DNA of 64,000 nucleotides from Panulirus ornatus (Eukaryota; Arthropoda; Malacostraca; Decapoda; Palinuridae), in assembly GCF_036320965.1 (NCBI RefSeq), contig NC_092225.1, forward strand, positions 79,236,113 to 79,300,112, in the 5' to 3' direction. A model generated the notes under the pieces. It searched no databases and was not told where the DNA came from. It worked only from the letters and a program-made list of their open reading frames with translations. Position 1 is the stretch's first letter; each line of letters starts with the position of its first letter. Positions 45,844-56,500 of this stretch are shown here, piece by piece. A program made the position numbers and the translations under genes.

Positions 45844-46607
45844 AAAAAACACTAATGTTGCTGTTATAGATCCAAAGTCAAAAGACTGATGATATTCTTA
45901 TGTTGAAGAAAGTCAAGAAGTTACAATACCTTGTGCAAGAAACACTGTAGTGATCAGAAAAAAACCTATTCTTCCTACTGTTAAGTTCCTTATTTCTTGC
46001 ATTCTCCATGCCAGCACTGAATGGATAAATATTACAATACTGGGTCATGCTGGTAAAACAACATAAAATAATAGATTTTGTGTGAATATCTTAAATGATG
46101 GTGAGGAATCTGGAAGATGCATTGACTGGCAAGTTGTAGGTGACTGGAGACATTTATACCTTGGTACCTACATGTGATCTAATGAAGTATTGCATGAAAA
46201 AGAAAAATGACACTTGGAATAATAATCAGGTTTACTATACTGTGAAAAATAATGGTCAAAAGTGCATAAGCTGTAAGCAGATCATAACAGAAAACCAAAC
46301 TTCAGTAGGTTCACCTTTTATTACAGCATGTCTCATCAACAAAATATTTAAGGAAGATTCCCCAGACATTCAAAGTGATTACATTCAAAGTGATTCATAG
46401 ATTATTTTGCTTCACAAACAAGTCTGACCTTACTTTTGATGCTTGTGATCTTGCCTGCTCAGTTAAGAATGGTAAAGTTTCAGATCTTGAGAGTACTATA
46501 AATCATTTTAGAAAGGCAAAGTGTGAGTGTGTTACTATGAAGGGCCTGTAATAGACCTATCTCGTGTATCTACTAGTCGTTACTAGCTATGGAAATTTGC
46601 TACATTG
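45844..46607 (+). other. Low-copy sequence, unidentified; possible gene relic
   Basis: The first non-satellite, non-LINE stretch, less AT-rich in pattern than the array. Plus-strand reading gives YGNKKNTNVAVIDPKSKD across the left edge, then stops. 46140-46400 is open for 86 codons (MTGDIYTLVPTCDL...), with KCISCKQIITENQTSVGSPF, a C-x2-C pair of RING-end style. In another frame from about 46417 to 46552 comes TFDACDLACSVKNGKVSDLE. Frames shift between these pieces, so it would be a pseudogene or exon and intron mix. I do not recognise the gene. A RING/Tudor protein is only a guess, shared with 47760-48115. Confidence 0.3.
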
Positions 46608-46638
<31 letters not shown>

Positions 46639-47593
46639 TTGTCGCTGTCTCCCGCGTTTGCGAGGTAGCGCAAGGAAACAGACGAAAGAAATGGCCCAAC
46701 CCACCCCCATACACATGTATACACATACGTCCACACACGCAAATATGCATACCGACACAGCTTTCCATGGTTTACCCCAGACACTTCACATGCCCTGTTT
46801 TAATCCACTGACAGCACGTCAACCCCGGTATACCACATCGATCCAATTCACTCTATTCCTTGCCCTCCTTTCACCCTCCTGCATGTTCAGGCCCCGATCA
46901 CACAAAATCTTTTTCACTCCATCTTTCCACCTCCAATTTGGTCTCCCACTTCTCCTCTTTCCCTCCACCTCCGACACATATATCCTCTTGGTCAATCTTC
47001 CCTCACTCATCCTCTCCATGTGCCCAAACCATTTCAAAACACCCTCTTCTGCTCTCTCAACCACGCTCTTTTTATTTCCACACATCTCTCTTACCCTTAC
47101 GTTACTTACTCGATCAAACCACCTCACACCACACATTGTCCTCAAACATCTCATTTCCAGCACATCCATCCTCCTGCGCACAACTCTATCCATAGCCCAC
47201 GCCTCGCAACCATACAACATTGTTGGAACCACTATTCCTTCAAACATACCCATTTTTGCTTTCCGAGATAATGTTCTCGACTTCCACACATTCTTCAAGG
47301 CTCCCAGAATTTTCGCCCCCTCCCCCACCCTATGATCCACTTCCGCTTCCATGGTTCCATCCGCTGCCAGATCCACTCCCAGATATCTAAAACACTTTAC
47401 TTCCTCCAGTTTTTCTCCATTCAAACTTACCTCCCAGTTGACTTGACCCTCAACCCTACTGTACCTAATAACCTTGCTCTTATTCACATTTACTCTTAAC
47501 TTTCTTCTTTCACACACTTTACCAAAGTCAGTCACCAGCTTCTGCAGTTTCTCACATGAATCAGCCACCAGCGCTGTATCATCAGCGAACAAC
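46608..47593 (-). mobile_element. RTE-like LINE copy 14 (A/B intermediate), 5'-truncated
   Basis: About 1.0 kb on the minus strand, beginning with a 28-base T run and the B-like TTTTGCTTTGTCG tail. It has the short 3' UTR but B-type residues RRSGRP and NWIDVVYRG. The frame 46819-47593 is open (about 258 codons), from LFADDTALVADS to VVYRG. The 5' truncation point abuts a 100-bp (TA)n tract. Confidence 0.87.
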
Positions 47594-47607
47594 ATATATA
47601 TATATAT

Positions 47608-47693
<86 letters not shown>
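47594..47693. repeat. (TA)n tract, about 100 bp
   Basis: An almost pure TA run with one CACACA interruption near 47609. It lies at the 5' end of LINE copy 14, not at its 3' tail, so it is either a pre-existing landing site or later growth. Confidence 0.92.
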
Positions 47694-47696
<3 letters not shown>

Positions 47697-48170
47697 GTTT
47701 ATAAAATATGATAATTCATGAAAACATGCACCCATAGCATGTTTGTCCACAAAAATCAAGAAAATTGCTTGAAGTATCTTGGCTTCAGAATGTAGAGCTC
47801 ATGAGGATGCAGTAGATGCTGCTATTTTGGTATCTTTCCTTTTCTCAGAACTACTCTATGATGGCTGTCAGAATGTGTGTAATTTCTAAGACTGACAGTA
47901 AAGGGCACATGGTGTAATTTACTCCAAAAAAGCTGTAAAAACAAGCTTTTTCAACTTGACATTAGTAGACTATGGCAAATTTGAATTAAACAAACTCACT
48001 CAGGTGTACAGTGTAAACACTGAAGAGCTAAATGAGTGCTTAACTTAGAGAGAGCATCAACTTGATCTTTACTTTGTGTCCTTTATCAAGCCTTTTGGTA
48101 ATCATTTTGTTCATTCACAATCTCCCATAAAAAAAGAGGACTATTGTCATTACTGTATTTGCTACAGTTT
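47694..48170 (+). other. Low-copy sequence with a Tudor-like trace; possible pseudogene
   Basis: In one plus-strand frame from about 47930 the reading is KTSFFNLTLVDYGKFELNKL, followed by TQVYSVNTEELNECL, a stop and REHQLDLYFVSFIKPFGNH. The V-D-Y-G-x-F/T-E pattern is what Tudor domains show around their central strand. There are several stops upstream. The strand and order match the possible relic at 45844-46607, with LINE copy 14 inserted between them. This is an eye-level similarity only. Confidence 0.25.
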
Positions 48171-48325
48171 TGTTCTTTAAATTTCAAATTATGTAAACTA
48201 ATACATCATTTGGTTGTTAAATGTTTCAAATGTAATTCAATTTCCAAAATTCCACTGTTCTTTACGTTTCAAATTATGTAAACTAACTTCATGTCATTCG
48301 GTTGTTTTGTTTCAAATGTAATCTA
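48171..48325. repeat. 85-bp imperfect tandem duplication
   Basis: TGTTCTTTAAATTTCAAATT at 48171 recurs as TGTTCTTTACGTTTCAAATT at 48256, followed in both by ATGTAAACTAA, a CATTNGGTTGTT block and TTTCAAATGTAAT. The period is 85 bp, and the second unit is slightly shorter. Confidence 0.85.
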
Positions 48326-48480
48326 CAAAATTGTTTTATGTATTTCATGTGATTTCAGTTGTAATGGAAGCTAAGTGTGGTGGGTCTATTCAATGTATAA
48401 TCATTAACATTAAAATTCACTAATGCTACACACGGTAAAGGGTTTTCAAAACCAAGAACTCAGAAAAGGAAATTCAATAG
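48326..48480. other. Unassigned low-copy sequence
   Basis: About 155 bp with no recognisable frame, repeat or RNA gene. Confidence 0.4.
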
Positions 48481-49840
48481 CCTCCACATATACAGCACAC
48501 AGGCATCATCAGGCCTTATATGAATGATCTTGATTTAATGGCCTGATTGATTAATTTCCATTGATTTTTGTACATCCCAAGTCTTCATTCCCTCTCTCAC
48601 AATTGAAATCCTGATGTACCATTGTCCTCTATAGTGAAACAATCAAATTTATCACTGAGCTCCTCACATATTTCTATGAAATCCTCTAAAATTTTTCCTC
48701 AAAGACCCTTAACTTCGTAATGGATAGTTTGCTCATGATAAACTTATGGAAAAGGTTTGGGTTGTCTTTTGCTTTGTCCATATGGCTTTTTTCAAAATCT
48801 CTCCACTTCTCCATTCTTACTTTGCAGTACTCACTAACTGCTCTCCTGTATCATTCATATTCTGGCTGGCTGCAGAGTCTTTGATACCTCCTCCACAGTA
48901 CTTTCCTAAGCTCATGAACTCTCTCATTGACCCACATCTCTCTCCATTTTGGTCCTCCTCCTCTAATAATCACCAGGAGTACCCATGTTCTGACCCCTTC
49001 ACTACTGACTTTTTGTCAAAGGACCTTAAATTTCAAATCTCCGATCTAAGATCTTATCCAAGAGCTCCCTCTTTCAATCATTAATCTCAAAGAACTTGAT
49101 CAGTTCCACATAGCTGACATAACTGCACTTCCTTGTTGAGTTCTGTGCCCCTAGTAATCCCATTTCCCTGATGGTAGTAGAGACAAGGTCATGAAGAGAA
49201 AGCATATGATTACCGTAGTTCTTGAACGTTTTGTGATGTGCTGATGCAGAACTACTGAATCTGAATTAATTTGTATTTCCATGACTCAGCATTTTGATGG
49301 GAATCCAAGTTCTGCCAGTCTATTTCCTTTTAACTGAAATCCTCCATTATCAGTACTTTACTGTCTACAAGAGGTAGTGTCTCCCAACTTCCTTCAACAC
49401 CTGTACTAGTCCCTAATTTCCAATTATTTTATTGTTCTAAACCACTGCTCTTTGGAGAATTGTAAACTAACAGTACTACAACATACTTCCTACCCACAGT
49501 AATCTTACCCATTATGTACTGTCTGAAGACACCAACTACTCGTATTTCCAGCAATTTCAAAGAATCCCTTATCAAAAGGATAAACCACCTCATTTTCTCT
49601 GTCTCTCTTTCTACTTGGTGCCTTTCTGGACATATAAGGTCAAACTTAAGTTAATTTATGATTTCTGTGTCCACCAGGTCCACAGTATCAGGGTTACGAT
49701 CATGTATATAGTCCTTGAAATCTTACTCCTGTCTATTCGCCACTGAGCCATTTGCATTTGCTTATAAAAGCTTCAGCCTTGGGTGCTTCCTTCTTGTTAC
49801 TTCTAGCCTCTTTGGGCTAAATGTTAAAGTGTCGTTCCTC
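48480..49840 (-). mobile_element. Decayed Jockey/CR1-like LINE, endonuclease fragment
   Basis: On the minus strand, broken frames give in order an endonuclease N-terminal trace (about 49840-49600), a DFN-type motif in the reading MEDFSLKEIDWQNLDSHQNA (about 49360-49290), then a linker (about 48980-48740) with VNERVHELRKVLWRRY, VRMEKWRDFEKSHMDKAKDN and PNLFHKF. This is the arrangement of the endonuclease and the following helix-rich linker of Jockey/CR1-like elements. Stops and shifts occur throughout. The reverse transcriptase expected to follow (below 48480) is missing. A related reverse transcriptase lies at 52100-53590, but upstream on this strand, so it belongs to another copy. Confidence 0.6.
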
Positions 49841-50029
49841 CCTCTGACCTGATCTGATACCTCTTATTTATTTATCTTTTGTTACTTCTCTCATGCTAAC
49901 TCTCATTTGCTCGGTCTGTCACTCTTGACACACACTCCTTTGAACGCCTTTGTTTCGGCAAGTTTATTTGCATGTTTCAGTATCTTTTATGGTGTTGCCA
50001 GATTATGCCTGCTTGACGTTAAAAAGTCA
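49841..50029. other. Unassigned low-copy sequence
   Basis: About 190 bp without a recognisable feature, between two LINE fragments. Confidence 0.35.
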
Positions 50030-50650
50030 TCTTTGGCGAGGCTGTCTCATTGGGAGTTCAGTCTCATCATAGAGCTTCTCATTCCAAAGGAGTCTTCATT
50101 TCCCTGTTACTCAAAGTACTACAGCCTTGGGATGCAGAAGCCTTTAAGGTTTTGAGTAAAACTACGACTTTCATAGACACTGTCCTGAGACAATTATAAA
50201 GAAAAAGTAGCACTTGGGTTCACATCTCCATATCAAAAGTTTTCCTAAGTGGCCTTCCTCTGGTGTCTTGTCTGTATTTCTCCATTCTCCTTAAGTTCTC
50301 CAACTGCCTGTATGTAAGCAACCATTTGAACTGTACAAGGTGTTACTAAACTCCACTTGCTCTAGGTTGCAGCCTTTGGCACAGCTGAAACATTGGGAAT
50401 ATAGTCTCGAGGAACTTTTCACACCAAAGGAATCTTCATTTCCCTGCTACTAGAAATTGTGCAGCTTTGGGCTGAAGAAGCCTTTAGAAAGGTCCTGGGT
50501 GACATTAGTTCTCTTTCATAGAAATTGGTCCAGAGATAATTGTAAATAGTTAATAAATAAATATGGCATGAAAAGGGAGTTTTACACTTGTAGGGGCCCT
50601 GTCTCTTAAACATTTTCCACAATCAAAGGGCTTTCTAAATTTCTATATGC
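50030..50650 (-). repeat. Two diverged direct copies of a LINE 3'-end-like repeat
   Basis: The segment from about 50030-50250 (GAGCTTCTCATTCCAAAGGA, GTCTTCATTTCCCTGTTACT, CAGCCTTGGGATGCAGAAGC) recurs at about 50358-50650 (CACACCAAAGGAATCTTCAT, TTCCCTGCTACTAGAAATTG, GCTTTGGGCTGAAGAAGCC). The second copy is continuous with the C-terminal coding trace of the LINE at 50650-53590, so both are probably 3' UTR tails of that family on the minus strand. Confidence 0.6.
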
Positions 50651-50747
50651 TATCTACACTTACCACATCTTCATTCACTATACTCCATTCATTCACCACT
50701 CTCATACTATAAAAGTACTTTCATTCATTTTTCTAACTGGTTTCTTA

Positions 50748-52023
50748 TTATATATATTATATTATACTTTGTCGCTGTCTCCCGCGTTTGCGAGGTAGCG
50801 CAAGGAAACAGACGAAAGAAATGGCCCAACCCACCCCCATACACATGTATATACATACGTCCACACACGCAAATATACACACCTACACAGCTTTCCATGG
50901 TTTACCCCAGCCGCTTCACATGCCTTGATTCAATCCACTGACAGCACGTCAACCCCGGTATACCACATCGCTCCAATTCACTCTATTCCTTGCCCTCCTT
51001 TCACCCTCCTGCATGTTCAGGCCCCGATCACACAAAATCTTTTTCACTCCATCTTTCCACCTCCAATTTGGTCTCCCTCTTCTCCTCGTTCCCTCCACCT
51101 CCGACACATATATCCTCTTGGTCAATCTTTCCTCACTCATTCTCTCCATGTGCCCAAACCACTTCAAAACACCCTCTTCTGCTCTCTCAACCACGCTCTT
51201 TTTATTTCCACACATCTCTCTTACCCTTACGTTACTCACTCGATCAAACCACCTCACACCACACATTGTCCTCAAACATCTCATTTCTAGCACATCCATC
51301 CTCCTGCGCACTACTCTATCCATAGTCCACGCCTCGCAACCAAACAACATTGTTGGAACCACTATTCCTTCAAACATACCCATTTTTGCTTTCCGAGATA
51401 ATGTTCTCGACTTCCACACATTCTTCAAGGCCCCCAGAATTTTCGCCCCCTCCCCCACCCTATGATCCACTTCCACTTCCATGGTTCCATCCGCTGCCAG
51501 ATCCACTCCCAGATATCTAAAACACTTCACTTCCTCCAGTTTTTCTCCATTCAAACTCACCTCCCAATTGACTTGACCCTCAACCCTACTGTACCTAATA
51601 ACCTTGCTCTTATTCACATTTACTCTTAACTTTCTTCTTCCACACACTTTACCAAACTCAGTCACCAGCTTCTGCAGTTTCTCACATGAATCAGCCACCA
51701 GCGCTGTATCATCAGCGAACAACAACTGACTCACTTCCCAAGCTCTCTCATCCCCAACAGACTTCATACTTGCCCCTCTTTCCAAAACTCTTGCATTTAC
51801 CTCCCTAACAACCCCATCCATAAACAAATTAAACAACCATGGAGACATCACACACCCCTGCCGCAAACCTACATTCACTGAGAACCAATCACTTTCCTCT
51901 CTTCCTACACGTACACATGCCTTACATCCTCGATAAAAACTTTTCACTGCTTCTAACAACTTTCCTCCCACACCATATATTCTTAATACCTTCCACAGAG
52001 CATCTCTATCAACTCTATCATAC
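50748..52023 (-). mobile_element. RTE-like LINE copy 15 (subfamily A), 5'-truncated
   Basis: 1276 bp on the minus strand inside the older LINE, flanked by a perfect 12-bp target duplication ACTGGTTTCTTA at 50736-50747 and 52024-52035. It has the short 3' UTR with a TA-rich tail. It is truncated within motif A (YDRVDRDALW). Confidence 0.92.
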
Positions 52024-52025
52024 AC
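50949..52025 (-). CDS. Reverse transcriptase C-terminal half of LINE copy 15 (partial)
   Basis: A 358-codon open frame holding motif B RQGCVMSPWLFN, motif C LLFADD and the whole tail to NWSDVVYRG. Small private changes include LFGCEAWTMDR. Motif A's first aspartate is lost by truncation, so it cannot be catalytic. The first two codons come from the target site, not the element. Confidence 0.78.
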   Translation of the reverse strand: MYDRVDRDALWKVLRIYGVGGKLLEAVKSFYRGCKACVRVGREESDWFSVNVGLRQGCVMSPWLFNLFMDGVVREVNARVLERGASMKSVGDERAWEVSQLLFADDTALVADSCEKLQKLVTEFGKVCGRRKLRVNVNKSKVIRYSRVEGQVNWEVSLNGEKLEEVKCFRYLGVDLAADGTMEVEVDHRVGEGAKILGALKNVWKSRTLSRKAKMGMFEGIVVPTMLFGCEAWTMDRVVRRRMDVLEMRCLRTMCGVRWFDRVSNVRVREMCGNKKSVVERAEEGVLKWFGHMERMSEERLTKRIYVSEVEGTRRRGRPNWRWKDGVKKILCDRGLNMQEGERRARNRVNWSDVVYRG

Positions 52026-53599
52026 TGGTTTCTTACTTTATTTATATCCCCACATCTCTCAAAGAACTGTTCACTGCTTATATCATCCTCTAATTAAAAA
52101 ATAATCCAGTTGCCCCTCACTCATCTCTCTTCCAAGGTGAGCAAAATCATGGCCTCCAACCTTTCCCTGTAACTCGGTTCTCTTAATTCTGATACCATCT
52201 TTTTACTCTCTACTGGACCTCTTCAATTAGCTAATTAAGCTTCTTTAGGTGTGGTACCAAAACTTGAGAAGCATATTTTAATTTTGGTTTTAAGTAGGAT
52301 GTGAAAAGCTTCCAGAATATTTCCATATCCTTGAAAATGAATTCAGGCTTAATACTTGTATACAGTTGGTCTCTAACTATTCCCAAGGAAGGAATCCAAC
52401 AACAAATAAAGGACAATGTACAAAGATTTTTGTACTTTTTTCCAGACAGATGATTTCCTTTTGAGGCCTTCTTTCACTGCGACCCATCCTCATTAATTTG
52501 TATTAATATGTGCTGAACTTCATCAACCATGTATCAGACCAACTTTTTGAGTCTGTCAAGGTCTTCTTGTAAGCTGATGCAATGACTGTTGCATCATCTG
52601 CAAACAAGCAGAGTCCCATACCTTCTGTTAAGTCATTCATAAATATCAAGAAGACTAATGGTCTGGAGAAAATAATCTTGCAGCATCCTGTTGGTGATAT
52701 TAACAATTTTGAGAAAGATCCTATGATATACATTCTTTATTCCCTTCCACTAAGATAATCTATCCATGGAAGGAGTCCCCCCTTATTCCTGCCTAGCAAT
52801 TCAGCCTTTTCATTTGTTTCCATACAGTGCAGTGTTAAATGTTTACCAGCAGTCCGGATGAAAAAATCTACCAAACACTCTCTTTTGTCTAAAACTGAGC
52901 TTCTCTCTCATAGAAATCTAGGGGTTTGTTTTAATACATGAAATCATGTCTCTCAATAAAGAAATTTCTCCTCTGCAAGTAAACTCTTTATTAAGATCCT
53001 ACTTCGTTCCCTTCCTCCAAGATAACCTTTGATCCACTGAAAGAATTTCCCCCTGAAACCTATCTGGTGATCTACCTTCTTAATTTGCTTCCCAAACACT
53101 ACACTGTCAAATGCTTTCTGGCAATCCACATAAAAACATACCTCTGGGCCTTCCTCTTTGTTCAGGACAAAAAAAAGCTTATTCTTTCATAGAAATCTAA
53201 ATGACCTCCGTTCCCTACAACCATATCATCTGTCAATTGAGTAATTTCTTTCATGTAAACCACACTCATGAGGGAAACTGGTCTATGGTTCGATGCCTCT
53301 TCCTGGTGTCTTTTCTTATAGACAGGTGTAATGTTCACTGTCCTACACTCCCTTGGCATTTTGTCTTTCTCCAGCACCTTCAACAGTATTCCAAAACGTC
53401 TTTCAAGGGTATCTGCACGCATCTTGAGCACACACTGGTGAAATTTCAGCAGAACCATACACCTTGTATAGGTCAAAGCCCTCTAGTATTGTTAATATCT
53501 TTTTTAGATGCATCAACACTCTCTAAAACCTCCTCCCTATGCCATCTCACTGGTGTTGGGGTTATAGTGATTTCCACTAAAATGCAATTTTGAATTCGT

Positions 53600-56500
53600 A
53601 ATTCATATCCTCACATAACGGGTGAGTACCACCTGGTGAAGCCTTTGGGGGGTCTTCTACCTCCACAACCAGGGCTGGGCCTAGGCTGATGGGTTGGGTC
53701 ACTGACTGACCAAGCTGTTACAAGCTGCAGCCTGCAGGTCCACATAGCCCACATGGCCTGGCTGGTTTGGTAAAATTTTGGGCATTTGTACACTCTTGAA
53801 CTTCTCAAATGTGAATCCTAAGGTGGGTCTGATGACTGCAGGCAAGGTGTTGAAGAATCTTAGGCCACAGATGTTCAAGGTGTTCTCTCTTTTTGTTCAT
53901 ATCGCAAGTTTGGATTTCAGTATTGGTATTTCACAAAGCCCTCCATGCCTGTTGTGCCAGTTGGATGTTATTTCTGAGTGTAGGTTTGGGGCCATGTCTT
54001 CCAGGATCTACCAGCTATAGATGATGGTATGCTTCTTTTACCTGAGCTCCAGGGAGTATAATCTTAGTAATTACAATCGTTCCCAGTAATCCATTCCCTT
54101 TGCTAGTTAATTTGGGATGCTAAAGCTTTCTAAAAAAAAATTAACAATTCTGTAATTTTGCCTGCCTTGTAGGGTGATGTCCAAACACAGCAATAATCTA
54201 TTCTTGAGGTAATTAATGCTTTAAATACTATCTTCATTGGATTTTTGTTTTTGGGTACTAACTGAAAGTCTGCAGGATCCAGACCATCATAATTCTGGTG
54301 GAGACAACTGTTACTTTGTTGCATTTGCTATAGGTTACATCATTAGATGTTATTACTCCATGGTCTTTCATATCATCCAGCTGGTTTATTAGTGTCTATG
54401 AATGTCTGATTGGTATTCAGTATTGTTCTTGATTTCATTATTTTCCCCATACCAGATAAGTTGAAATTTATTACCATTCAAATCATGCTGTTCTTGGTGC
54501 CCAGTAGAAGACTTCGTTTTGGTCTCTTTGCAGCCTTTCAGCATCCTTTACAAACATAAATTTTCAAACATTCTTGTATCATCTACACATAAGAAAATGC
54601 ATCGTGTGCTCCCATCAATGTTAGATACAAGAATGAGGAATTGGAAGGGTGCAAGTACAGTTCACTGGAAAAACTAAGCATTTTGCTGTGAAGGCACTGG
54701 AGAAGACATGGTCCCAGTTTTTGCCAGCTATTCCTAGCTTTCACATTTTATGTGCTATGACATCATGGTCACATTCATCAAATGCTCTACAGTCTGTGTA
54801 CATCAAGTCAGCATTTTCTTAGTTTTCCAGATCTTCAAAAATCTTTCCATAGTAGTCAAGCACCTGAGGCAAGGCAAGATCTTCCTGCCCTAAAAACATG
54901 TTGTCCTGGGTTATGTACATTGTTTAGTTCTATACATCATGTCAGTTTGCCTTTTAGGACTCTCAATGATTTCAATAATGTGGAATGTTTATGTTATTAG
55001 TCGATAGTTTTTGGGGATTGCTTTCCTTATATCTTCATGGACTGAGTGATGCGAGTCAGTTTCAAACTCTTGAGGATGATGCCATAATCTTTACTTTTTC
55101 TCCAGATGATATTGAATGCTCATGCAAGAAAAATCTTGCATTTCTTTATAAAGACAGTTCCGTGAGTCAAGGCCTGGGGCAGAGTGCATGGGCAAGCTCT
55201 CAATGGTCCTCTTGAAATCAAGCATTGAGATGGAGATTGGGCACGCTCTCAATGGTCCTCTTGAAATCCAGCATCAAGATGGAGGTATCTGCTATGTGTA
55301 ACACTGGGGGAATACTGTTTAGGAAGTCTGTTGGGTCATTTGTCCTCATATAATCTTGCATTTCTCTTGGCAGTTACCTGTAAAAGTACCCTCTTGTGTT
55401 TCCAGGAAGCTAATAGAGTTTAAGATCCTGGATTTGCATTTTCCACACAAGTAAAACTATTTTGGGTTATTTCATTATACATTATGGGCTCTTCTTTATT
55501 TTCTGTGTTTCACATGACATTTTGAGTTCATGGTCTACATCCAATAATTCATTAAAAAAGTTTACTTTCCTTTGCCGGTGCTCTAATTCATTTTTGCCTC
55601 CTGTAAAGTGCTTGCCTTTCTCATCTTACCCTTGACCTTTAATGCTTTTTTTCTCTTGCTGGTATATGTCTATTACATGTTTAAAGTATTACAGCAGTCA
55701 TGTCATTTACACACTCTTCCACTGCTTTGGTACTCAGCAGGGTTTCCCACTGTAACAAACATCTTAGTGATCACATCCTCCTATTCTATCTGTTCACTAT
55801 CAAAATTGAAATTACTGAATGCAACTACATGGTTAAGTGTTTTGCCCATATAAATCAACATCCAAACTTATTTTCACTTCAGTAAGGTTGTGATCAGAAT
55901 ACAGGGTGTTTGAGACTGTAATGTCACATATCAAGACCACAATATCTGTAAATATGAAGTCCAGAGTGAAATTTTTTGATAGTTGGATTTTATTTGGCAA
56001 ATGAGGGAGAACTTGCCACATAGTTTAAATAATGCTCTTTTATGCACCTGTTTGTCTGAGATGCTTCTAGTGTCACAAGTTTCATTTACAATGTTTCTTG
56101 CCTGTCTCCATTTAATGTGGGGTAGTGAAGTCCCCTATGGTGAGTATATTTGGGAATGGGCTTCTGAAGAGGTCTTATTTGTTCTGTAAACTTTCATGGT
56201 TTTTGCATCTGGTGGTCTATAGATTAATGTACAGACCAGATTTGATTTTCAACCGTGACAACAAGTGCTTTTGCTACATCAAATGAGGAGTTCAGTTGTT
56301 ATAAGGGCATCTACTATATACAGTCCAACTTCTCCACATGCTCTTCTAGTCCTGTTGCATCTGTACAGGTTGTAGTTTGGGATCCAAACCTCACTATTCA
56401 TATGGTCTTGTGTGTTTTTCAATGAAGCTGTAAATACTGCATGTGATTTGTTTAACAAGCCACTCATCAATGGAATTTTATTTGGTCTGAGTGATTTAAG

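Larger units (their letters stand above)
50650..53590 (-). mobile_element. Decayed Jockey/CR1-like LINE with reverse transcriptase, split by LINE copy 15
   Basis: Minus-strand traces in coding order: PRECRTVNITPVYKK and NHRPVSLMSVVY in 53162-53476; FLIFMNDLTEGMGLCLFADD and SKSWSDTWLMKFSTY in 52503-52733 (motif C FADD kept, motif B degraded); SYLKPKLKYASQVLVPHLKK in 52231-52416; RELSYRERLEAMILLTLEER at about 52190-52130; then, left of the copy 15 insertion, YFYSMRVVNEWSIVNEDVV at about 50710-50655. These are the successive blocks of a Jockey/CR1-like reverse transcriptase and its C-terminal tail. Many stops and shifts: an ancient, dead copy. Confidence 0.72.

Noticed and set aside
53201..53593. 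Plus-strand frames of 60-130 codons between 48.7 and 56.8 kb as host genes
   Set aside because: They lie opposite recognisable, decayed LINE coding blocks on the minus strand and have no domain or start context of their own.
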